Source: Lineus longissimus
Lineage: Eukaryota; Nemertea; Pilidiophora; Heteronemertea; Lineidae
Direction: 5' to 3'
DNA: 64,000 bases
Assembly: GCF_910592395.1 (NCBI RefSeq)
Contig: NC_088319.1
Coordinates: forward strand, 9,796,001-9,860,000
Shown here: one piece after another, positions 54,401 to 64,000 of the stretch
Position numbering within the stretch: position 1 is the first letter of the stretch
Layout: every line of letters starts with the position of its first letter
Translations under genes and position numbers: made by a program
Notes under the pieces: generated by a model
Database searches by the model: none
Seen by the model: only the letters and a program-made list of their open reading frames with translations
Told to the model about the DNA's origin: nothing

Positions 54401-55673
54401 TTTTTAAAGTTCAAAAACCTTTTTTAGTTTATTTGAGTTTGTCATGTATAGTGATTCTAAACTCTTTTCCAATGGTTTAGCCAGTGACATTGTCATTAGG
54501 TAAGAGGAGATCGCTAAACTAAATAGATATATATATATGTTTATTTCGTACTAGGTACAATCAGAGGTGCATGGTGTTGAAATATATACAGTGCTGTAAC
54601 AAGTTTGACAAAATATCGATACAAAATGAGGACATATAATTTAGTTGTACATGAGGCACTCCAGCGGTAGAATCCCATCAACCGAGGAAGTCACCTAAGA
54701 TGTACATAAATGGTCTAATATCTCATTGATCTCCTCGGTTGCTAAGAATCCATCACCCGAGTCCCTCATGTGAAGCAACTCTTGAATCTGAGTACACAGA
54801 AATGACGATTGGATTTTCCATGACTTTGTAAGACACCCTCTCCTTAATACCAAGAAATAAAAAAGACTCGTCTTTATTATACATGTGGTTGCGGATATTA
54901 TGCAAGATGCACGATATAACGCGGGATAATTAGGGCATGTCGGAACACAAAAAATGATATAGCGGCCTACGTTTCTGCAAATGAAAAACATTTAAAACGC
55001 AAACGCCTGGATAACAAGTACAGGCCACTCGAGAGATTGGGTGCTCCTTGGCTGATGTCACTGATTTGTCAGACACCTTACGTAATACTGGGTCCTCTTC
55101 CGAGAGAGGTCCACTATGCATTCCCTGTGCTTAGTACATTGTATGAGGCCCTGTACGGTACTATAGAAAGGGATAAGGGATATGCCACTTTGTCATTGGG
55201 CATCGAATTCAATGTCGAGGAGTGATTCACCTTGAATAAGGCGCGGTTAACTTTCGTTCAATAGCAGTGGGCATGGTAAGAGCGGGTCTGTAATCCACCC
55301 TTATGCATAATCACAATACTGGTCAAAGGGTACGCTTCCATTGGGCCTTTTCGGTCACATGTTAGCAGTAAGCAAGTCATTCACGGCACGGGGAGTGATC
55401 TAATGGACAAACCACAATCGGGTTAATTCATTTTTCAACAAAAAAGGGCTGCTGTCTTTGAATAGCGCTGCGCGTCATCGTAAAACGCTTTTGCCATTAA
55501 CACTCTCGATCGGAAAAGATGATCGGACGTGACCAGTTTGTACTTTGCGCCAATACACGGTGACACAGACTCAATTTTAGTCTTGTTATACTGGATCCTC
55601 TTGCCGGAGTGGTCCGTCTGTCAAATTGTATGGTGTACATTCTGGGGACCACGATGGACAAGGCCTACCCTGG

Positions 55674-56582
55674 ACGCAAGGGCCCAACGCGCCGCGTAGC
55701 GGCAAAAAAGCGAAGCTGGCGAAACATTTATAACGGGTCACCGTCACTTATTATTGGACTTATAGCGCATTTACGGGGTTGCAACTATTTTGCTTTATAG
55801 TGTCACCAGGAAAGAAAAGCATGCGACCTAACGCCGATCTATTTGTATAAAGTCATAATTGGAAGGTATATAGTAGGAAATATCAATAAAATAATCATTC
55901 CATGTCGTCTTTTGAGGGCATTTTTGATTGTAAAAAATATATGTGTACGTCACCATAGTCTCTGCAATGATAATTTTATCAGAGCAGTCTCGCGCAAGTA
56001 GAAGTTCTTTACCTATTAGTTCTTCACTTATTAGTCTCAACGTCTGGCGCAAAGCCAGACGTTTTCCATTACGATTTCACTACGATGTTTGACAAGAAGG
56101 AGCAGTGCGCGAGATATGCTAATGAGCAGACTTCCCTCGCTTGAGTTTCTGAAGAATGTTCCATATCGCGCTAAGCTCATCACTGCTGATTATGACAGGC
56201 GTGCAACGGTAGGTATCTGCTCCCCAACTTCCACCCTAATACGGTACAATAAGTTACCATTTGATGGGAATGGGACAATGCCCTCACTGTGTATGGAGTC
56301 ATAGGGATAAGAAGACATTATTCATTAGTGTTGGTACAAGTGATTTTGCCCAAAAAGCATGCGCATTCAAAAAACAAAATATGCAAGGTATCACGTACAT
56401 GACCATGACGACGTGCAGAAAGTGCACTGGCCAGTGCATACCCTATGGCTATGTACTAGTAAACATGGTAAACATGAACAACATCATTATTCATCGGCAG
56501 TTCATTTTACTCCGAGCTTTTCCTGAAACATATAGCCATGATGATTAGGCCTACCATGTACCATGACCAATAACAGCACTAG
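55674..56582 (+). mobile_element. Element E, right cluster, first partial copy
   Basis: 909 bp from ACGCAAGGGCCC to the CACTAG site, where the next copy starts. It carries the end hairpin and the AACGTCTGGC/GCCAGACGTT inverted repeat near 56,039-56,064. Its left flank ends CTACCCTGG. Confidence 0.8.
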
Positions 56583-57494
56583 ACGCAAGGGCTCAACGCG
56601 CCGCGTAGCGGCAAAAAAGCGAAGCTGGCGAAACATTTATAACGGGTCACCGTCACTTATTATTGGACTTATAGCGCATTTACGGGGTTGCAACTATTTT
56701 GCTTTATAGTGTCACCAGGAAAGAAAAGCATGCGACCTAACGCCGATCTATTTGTATAAAGTCATAATTGGAAGGTATATAGTAGGAAATATCAATAAAA
56801 TAATCATTCCATGTCGTCTTTTGAGGGCATTTTTGATTGTAAAAAATATATGTGTACGTCACCGTAGTCTCTGCAATGATAATTTTATCAGAGCAGTCTC
56901 GCGCAAGTAGAAGTTCTTTACCTATTAGTTCTTCACTTATTAGTCTCAACGTCTGGCGCAAAGCCAGACGTTTTCCATTACGATTTCACTACGATGTTTG
57001 ACAAGAAGGAGCAGTGCGCGAGATATGCTAATGAGCAGACTTCCCTCGCTTGAGTTTCTGAAGAATGTTCCATATCGCGCTAAGCTCATCACTGCTGATT
57101 ATGATAGGCGTGCAACGGTAGGTATCTGCTCCCCAACTTCCACCCTAATACGGTACAATAAGTTACCATTTGATGGGAATGGGACAATGCCCTCACTGTG
57201 TATGGAGTCATAGGGATAAGAAGACATTGTTCATTAGTGTTGGTACAAGTGATTTTGCCCAAAAACTAAGCATGCGCATTCAAAAAACAAAATATGCAAG
57301 GTATCACGTACATGACCATGACGACGTGCAGAAAGTGCACTGGCCAGTGCATACCCTATGGCTATGTACTAGTAAACATGGTAAACATGAACAACATCAT
57401 TATTCATCGGCAGTTCATTTTACTCCGAGCTTTTCCTGAAACATATAGCCATGATGATTAGGCCTACCATGTCCATGACCAATAACAGCACTAG
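56583..57494 (+). mobile_element. Element E, right cluster, second partial copy
   Basis: 912 bp, almost identical to the preceding copy, and cut at the same CACTAG site by the next E copy. The end hairpin is present. Confidence 0.8.
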
Positions 57495-60342
57495 ACGCAA
57501 GGGCCCAACGCGCCGCGTAGCGGCAAAAAAGCGAAGCTGGCGAAACATTTATAACGGGTCACCGTCACTTATTATTGGACTTATAGCGCATTTACGGGGT
57601 TGCAACTATTTTGCTTTATAGTGTCACCAGGAAAGAAAAGCATGCGACCTAACGCCGATCTATTTGTATAAAGTCATAATTGGAAGGTATATAGTAGGAA
57701 ATATCAATAAAATAATCATTCCATGTCGTCTTTTGAGGGCATTTTTGATTGTAAAAAATATATGTGTACGTCACCGTAGTCTCTGCAATGATAATTTTAT
57801 CAGAGCAGTCTCGCGCAAGTAGAAGTTCTTTACCTATTAGTTCTTCACTTATTAGTCTCAACGTCTGGCGCAAAGCCAGACGTTTTCCATTACGATTTCA
57901 CTACGATGTTTGACAAGAAGGAGCAGTGCGCGAGATATGCTAATGAGCAGACTTCCCTCGCTTGAGTTTCTGAAGAATGTTCCATATCGCGCTAAGCTCA
58001 TCACTACTGATTATGACAGGCGTGCAACGGTAGGTATCTGCTCCCCCAACTTCCACCCTAATACGGTACAATAAGTTACCATTTGATGGGAATGGGACAA
58101 TGCCCTCACTGTGTATGGAGTCAAAGGGATAAGAAGACATTATTCATTAGTGTTGGTACAAGTGATTTTGCCCAAAAAGCATGCGCATTCAAAAAACAAA
58201 ATATGCAAGGTTACGGTATCACGTACATGACCATGACGACGTGCAGAAAGTGCACTGGCCAGTGCATACCCTATGGCTATGTACTAGTAAACATGGTAAA
58301 CATGAACAACATCATTATTCATCGGCAGTTCATTTTACTCCGAGCTTTTCGTGAAACATATAGCCATGATGATTAGGCCTACCATGTACCATGACCAATA
58401 ACAGCACTAGATCATGTAGATGTCAACAAGTTCACATGAACCGTATAATCCCGCATGGCGCATGTGGGGCATGCGTCTAAACCAAAGCCCCAAAATCACT
58501 TGTTTTGGTCTATTTCACTTGTGTTTCCCCCGTCTCCCAGTCCATAATACATTTACAGTTTACAATCCCCGATCATGGCCCAACAAAAGGTCATCGGTTG
58601 ACTAAAGGAACACAACTGTTCAATGGATTTATAGTTGAATGCGATCAAACTACGTCTTTTCAATCGTGGATTGTAAATTTAACCCCATGGGCCTAGGGAA
58701 GGCCCTATTACAATACTTTCGACACAGTTATTATCTCCGCTGCCTCCACCATGTTACACACAGTGCTCACTGCTGATTCTAAAATGCGCCACCTAGTCAA
58801 AACAGGACATATGTTCTTCTAGGAATAGATCTCTTTCCAATATTTCGTCATTCCACTATCGTCATCACCTCATCATACTTTCATTGACATTACAGGCACA
58901 CATCCACAGAGCACTCTTCAAATCATCTACACAGTGGTTATCCAACTAGGATTATAAAGGTAATTTCTTAGCCCCGCACAGTGGGTTTCAGTCTTGATAA
59001 AGTAGCATTATAGAGGTAATTATCATTATCATACCTCATTAGCATGTGAACCAATCGCGTCGCGTCCTTTGCGATCACGGCAAAGCCTCATGGAATAATG
59101 TCTTTCACCGTTGAATAATTTTTCATATTCCATGCCTACAACTTCAATTTCTTCATATTCCATGGCTAGAAGTTCAATACATGTACTAATATAATATCCA
59201 AGATAAAGATACAAGAAGTAGTCAATAGGGGTCTCTCACCTCTCACTGTATGTCCACACTATTCACGCTTGTACGAGGAATACATTCAATGCTGAATCTA
59301 ACAACACCCAGTGCCCTTACTCTGTATATAAGTCACTGGAAGATGGCCCATTTCACTCCTTGCTTCTACTTCACCTATAGTCTCATTGCAAACGCCTCAG
59401 TTCTATGATATCACATTCACTTTCAGCTGTCATGCAACGCAACAACTGTGCTATCTGCCATCGCACATCAGCGAAGAAGTGCAGCCGCCCACATTCCACC
59501 TCACGTCTGTCCGACCAGCTGCAATCCTCGAGGACGCCCCACTGTACCACGATTTCACTACGATGTTTGACAAGAATGAGCAGTGCGCGAGATAGGCTAA
59601 TGAGCAGACTTCCCTCGCTTGAGTTTCGGAAGAATGTTCCATATCGCGCTAAGCTGACCACTGCTGACCATGACAGGCGTGCATTGGACTGGTACAGGTT
59701 GGAACTGAACATTGAATATGCTGGTGGTGACGCTTTCTGATGAGAAGTTGGCCCGTCGTGACTGATGCAGTATCCTTGGACTTGTCCACAGCATCGTTCA
59801 ATCATTGCTCTCTGAGCTGCCTTGATTCTGTACTTACCCAAATACTAAGACCAAATGCCTCTTGACTGTGCTTTAAGAGAGACTGGCGCCATGCCTAGAG
59901 ATATGACTGACCCCTATTGGCAAATTTGTATGACTTTATCATGCCTACCTAGCTGCTGCCTATAGTCTCCCTTTAACTGCGGAACACTTCAAAGTCGATA
60001 AAATGCCATGTTCCACCTTTTAATGTGTTCAGACCGCCATTTTCAAAATAATGAAGTCAGGACACTGCCTTCTAGTCTCATAATAAATTTTGCTTTCCTC
60101 AATAATAACATTTCTTCTTCTTCAATGCTTTCATCATTCCAAACTTCTCCTCCTCTGACTTTTACAGGGGTACAGTCATGGCAATCAAAACCCAAATACT
60201 GAGACCAAATGCCTGTTGACTGTGCTTTAAGAGAGACTGGCGCCATGCCTAGTCTCTCTTAAAGCACAGTCAACAGACACCAACCCCCTCAGACTCAGAA
60301 ACCACAAACACCCAATCCTTCCTGCTACCTTAATACTTCTGG
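57495..60342 (+). mobile_element. Element E, right cluster, third copy
   Basis: Runs to the CTTCTGG end at 60,342, with the 26-bp hairpin at 60,213-60,276. An internal deletion of ~850 bp, compared with the copy at 60,343-62,569, joins AGTCTTGATAAA to GTAGCATTATAG near 59,000. It is followed by ATCATGCAGATG, which resumes an interrupted E copy. Confidence 0.8.
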
Positions 60343-62569
60343 ATCATGCAGATGTCAACAAGTTCACATGAACCGTATAATCCCGCATGGCGCATGTGGG
60401 GCATGCGTCTAAACCAAAGCCCCAAAATCACTTGTTTTGGTCTATTTCAGTTGTGTTTCCCCCGTCTCCCAGTCCATAATACATTTACAGTTTACAATCC
60501 CCGATCATGGCCCAACAAAAGGTCATCGGTTGACTAAAGGAACACAACTGTTCAATGGATTTATAGTTGAATGCGATCAAACTACGTCTTTTCAATCGTG
60601 GATTGTAAATTTAACCCCATGGGCCTAGGGAAGGCCCTTTAACAATACTTTCGACACAGTTATTATCTCCGCTGCCTCCACCATGTTACACACAGTGCTC
60701 ACTGCTGATTCTAAAATGCGCCACCTAGTCAAAACAGGACATATGTTCTTCTAGGAATAGATCTCTTTCCAGTATTTCGTCATTCCACTATCGTCATCAC
60801 CTCATCATACTTTCATTGACATTACAGGCACACATCCACAGAGCACTCTTCAAATCATCTAGTGGTTATCCAACTAGGATTATAAAGGTAATTTCTTAGC
60901 CCCGCACAGTGGGTTTCAGTCCTGATAAAGGGGCACTATTGCTAGCAGCTAGGTAGGCAAGATAAAGTTAGCCGAAGTAGCCGATAGGGGTCTCTCACCC
61001 CACAAAGTCGTCACAACTATTCAAGCTTGTACAAGGAATACATGCAGCGCTGACTCTAACAAGACCCAATGGGAATGTCGCACAGTCATCTGTCAAAAAC
61101 AAGACCTATGTTGTAGTATGATCTCTTGCCAATATTTAATAATTGCACTATCGTCATCACCTCATCATACTTCATTGACATTACAGGCACACATTGACAT
61201 AGACCACTGTTGCAATCAACGACACAGTCGCTATCCAAGTAGCATTATAGAGGTAATTATCATTATCATACCTCATTAGCATGTGAACCAATCGCGTCGC
61301 GTCCTTTGCGATCACGGCAAAGCCTCATGGAATAATATCTTTCACCGTTGAATAATTTTTCATATTCCATGCCTACAACTTCAATTTCTTCATATTCCAT
61401 GGCTAGAAGTTCAATACTAATATAATATCCAAGATAAAGTTACAAGAAGTAGTCAATAGGGGTCTCTCACCTCTCACTGTATGTCCACACTATTCATGCT
61501 TGTACGAGGAATACATTCAATGCTGAATCTAACAACACCCAGTGCCCTTACTCTGTATATTAGTCACTGGAAGATGGCCCATTTCACTCCTTGCTTCTAC
61601 TTCACCTATAGTCTCATTGCAAACGCCTCAGTTCTATGATATCACATTCACTTTCAGCTGTCATGCAACGCAACAACTGTGTTATCTGCCATCGCACATC
61701 AACGAAGAAGTGCAGCCGCCCACATTCCACCTCACGTCTGTCCGACCAGCTGCAATCCTCGAGGACGCCCCACTGTACCACGATTTCACTACGATGTTTG
61801 ACAAGAAGGAGCAGTGCGCGAGATAGGCTAATGAGCAGACTTCCCTCGCTTGAGTTTCGGAAGAATGTTCCATATCGCGCTAAGCTGACCACTGCTGACC
61901 ATGACAGGCGTGCATTGGACTGGTACAGGTTGGAACTGAACATTGAATATGCTGGTGGTGACGCTTTCTGATGAGAAGTTGGTCGTGACTGATGCAGTAT
62001 CCTTGGACTTGTCCACAGCATCGTTCAATCATTGCTCTCTGAGCTGCCTTGATTCTGTACTTACCCAAATACTAAGACCAAATGCCTCTTGACTGTGCTT
62101 TAAGAGAGACTGGCGCCATGCCTAGAGATATGACTGACCCCTATTGGCAAATTTGTATGACTTTATCTTGCCTACCTAGCTGCTGCCTATAGTCTCCCAT
62201 TAACTGCGGAACACTTCAAAGTCGATAAAAGGCCATGTTCCACCTTTTAATGTGTTCAGACTGCCATTTTCAAAATAATCAAGTCAGGACACTGCCTTCT
62301 CGTCTCATAATAAATTTTGCTTTCCTCAATAATAACATTTCTTCTTCTTCAATGCTTTCATCATTCCAAACTTCTCCTCCTCTGACTTTTACAGGGGTAC
62401 AGTCATGGCAATCAAAACCCAAATACTGAGACCAAATGCCTGTTGACTGTGCTTTAAGAGAGACTGGCGCCATGCCTAGTCTCTCTTAAAGCACAGTCAA
62501 CAGACACCAACCCCCTCAGACTCAGAAACCACAAACGCCCAACCCTTCCTGCTACCTTAATACTTCTGG
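60343..62569 (+). mobile_element. Element E, remainder of an interrupted copy
   Basis: Begins at the ATCATG that normally follows CACTAG inside E and continues to CTTCTGG at 62,569 (hairpin 62,440-62,503). It is the right part of one of the copies begun at 55,674 or 56,583; only one such remainder remains. Confidence 0.8.
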
Positions 62570-62760
62570 GTAATCGTCATTTGTGAAGTAGCGATTATTT
62601 ACATGCCAATACCTTTCTATTCCTATTGTGGGACTGCACCCAACAAACTGGCAGTCTGGGCACTGTGGTCACTGACCTATCGTATTCTATTGTATAGCCA
62701 GATGTCGCTGGACACTATGGGGATGGGTGAATCGGCACCCGTGTGCAGGGCTCACGCTTA

Positions 62761-63127
62761 TGGCTGGCGCGAGTGGACAAAATTCAGAATTTTGCCACGG
62801 CACAAATAGGAATTGTGGTGTGGCATAATCAGACCAATCAGGAAGTGGCACTCGTTTTATTTATGGTGCGGCAAAAATCCCCGTCCACAATTTCTATTGA
62901 TGCCGCGGCATAGTTCACGAGATCCGATGTTTTGATTGGTTGATTTATGGTGCAGCACAATTCCGATTTACTTCCGTCCTCTATTAATGACACTTCCGTC
63001 CACAATTCCTATTTCTGCCGCGGTATAATTCACAAGATCCGAGGTTTTGATTGGTCAATTTATGGTGCACCACAATTCCGATTTATGCCGTGGCATAATT
63101 CTGAATTCTGTCCACTCGTGCCAGCCA
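62761..63127. mobile_element. MITE with TA target duplication
   Basis: 367 bp with ~45-bp terminal inverted repeats: TGGCTGGCGCGAGTGGACAA... on the left, ...GTCCACTCGTGCCAGCCA on the right, flanked on both sides by TA (62,759-62,760 and 63,128-63,129). Inside, a block (TTGATTGGT..ATTTATGGTGC..CACAATTCCGATTTA) is partly repeated. No coding. TA and long TIRs point to the Tc1/mariner/pogo group. Confidence 0.75.
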
Positions 63128-63186
63128 TACACGCTGGTTTGTTGTGGATGATTTTACAAAGGGTGACACACACAAAAAGGACTACT

Positions 63187-63722
63187 TTATACCAAGAATA
63201 CCGATAGGGTATTTTTTATTCCGCCAATGACATTTAGTCTTCTTCCTCTTCTTCCATTACAGGAATGAAATGAAGTCCACCATTCTCTTCGGTCCACCTC
63301 CCCCTCCGCTGCATCGTCCTGCACAAGACCAGCCACCCGAAATCCATTGAAAATCACGTGTTGTGGAACTTCTTCCCATGCCCTCCCAATCAGATTGGCA
63401 AGCTTAAGTAGGGTAATTTTGGGGCAGGCACCGTCCGCCAGTGTGTGGGCCGTCTTCCATGCTTTCCATGCATGTCGAAGTTTCGTTTTGAAGCTGCCCA
63501 TCACTGTGAGCTCTAGAGGCTGTAATAACGGCGTAGACTTAGCTGGGATCAGTTGAATTAGTGCCCCAAGCTGGATGACTCGGATAGCAACTTCCGCATT
63601 GAGATGGACCCTGGCACGGTCCCATAGGTGGAGATAGGTTGTATCCTCGCCGACGAATGGCTCGAGTACCTGGTCGATATATTCTATCATTGTGGACACC
63701 CTTAACCATCCTGATGGCGACT
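63187..63722 (-). pseudogene. Last exon of a second pogo-like transposase, damaged
   Basis: Homologous to exon 4 of the gene at 24,329-26,656. It begins after GATTGCCTAG at ~63,722 (SPSGWLRVSTMIEYIDQ, compare TPNGWARHQSLIEWLQA). The second catalytic Asp is in LHLWDRARVH. Thirty-five residues on the third is Glu (LLQPLEL) instead of Asp. Near 63,285-63,292 the frame shifts: the alternative frame ends in an acidic tail (VMEEEEED) like the intact gene, while the open frame runs on without it. AATAAA lies near 63,215. Earlier exons are beyond the window or in 63,723-64,000, where I cannot recognise one. Confidence 0.65.
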
Positions 63723-64000
63723 AGGCAATCTGCAAGATAATCATAATGGCTGAAAAGCTATGCCACATTTCAGTGCATGAGCAAAACCTTGTCAGTCATC
63801 TCAACATTCCATTGGAGCCGGTGAAATGATTTTGGGTGCAAGTTATCATTGACAACTGATAAACTTGGGTTTATGACGTTTTCCAAAAACATCTTTTCGT
63901 AGGCCGCACGACGTGCATGGTTATCAGACCTCTGCTGTATGATTTGCTACCTCAGGAATGTGGTTATCGCGGTAGAGAGGAGGGAAGGGGGGGGTCACAT
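63723..64000. other. Presumed intron/upstream sequence of the pogo-like gene
   Basis: No open frame with a recognisable motif; it ends in a G-rich stretch. Confidence 0.35.

Noticed and set aside
54695-54991. 98-codon minus-strand frame
   Set aside because: No domain, no splice context, atypical composition; treated as chance.
55674-57494. Regular repeats considered as a CRISPR array or rDNA
   Set aside because: Units are 0.9 kb with no short repeat-spacer pattern and no rRNA-like sequence; the setting is animal DNA.

Overview
This is animal (metazoan) DNA dominated by transposable elements. There is no operon layout, the genes shown are spliced or single-exon eukaryotic types, and the only convincing host gene is an intact GT31 galactosyltransferase. 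The mix of an env-bearing Ty3/gypsy element with a chromodomain, a LINE ending in a TTATC tail, a pogo element with introns, a hAT-like transposon and rolling-circle-like repeats suggests a marine invertebrate, perhaps a deuterostome. I cannot name the species from sequence alone.

Layout. 1-16,114: an array of a non-coding ~3.0-3.2 kb repeat, here called element E. One copy is split by a reversed full-length copy, and the array sits inside a broken LINE reverse-transcriptase gene. 16,115-16,912: the rest of that LINE. 16,913-21,285: a hAT-like DNA transposon inserted in the LINE's TTATC tail. 21,286-23,753: mostly unassigned DNA with a telomere-like repeat inside an inverted repeat and an E fragment. 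23,754-26,950: a complete pogo-like transposon whose transposase is read from four exons with matching phases. 27,350-28,699: a diverged, shorter relative of E. 29,204-29,875: an unrecognised possible first exon.

30,891-52,557: one 21.7 kb rearranged LTR retroelement bounded by a 4-bp target duplication (ATAC). Read on the minus strand it ends in a complete gag(partial)-pol-env-LTR. In its 5' half it carries a second, oppositely oriented derivative from which pol has been lost, so that gag and env form one 1,341-codon open frame. The Pol polyprotein holds a DUF4326-like domain, protease, RT, RNase H, integrase and chromodomain. The Env resembles the F-type fusion proteins of errantiviruses and baculoviruses. 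A splice donor in gag and an acceptor at the env opening are in the same phase, which predicts a Gag-Env product from the parent element as well.

52,814-53,887: an intact beta-1,3-galactosyltransferase-like gene, 0.26 kb from the retroelement. 55,674-62,569: a second E cluster, with a triplicated 0.91-kb start. 62,761-63,127: a TA-flanked MITE. 63,187-63,722: the last exon of a second, damaged pogo-like transposase, cut off by the window end.
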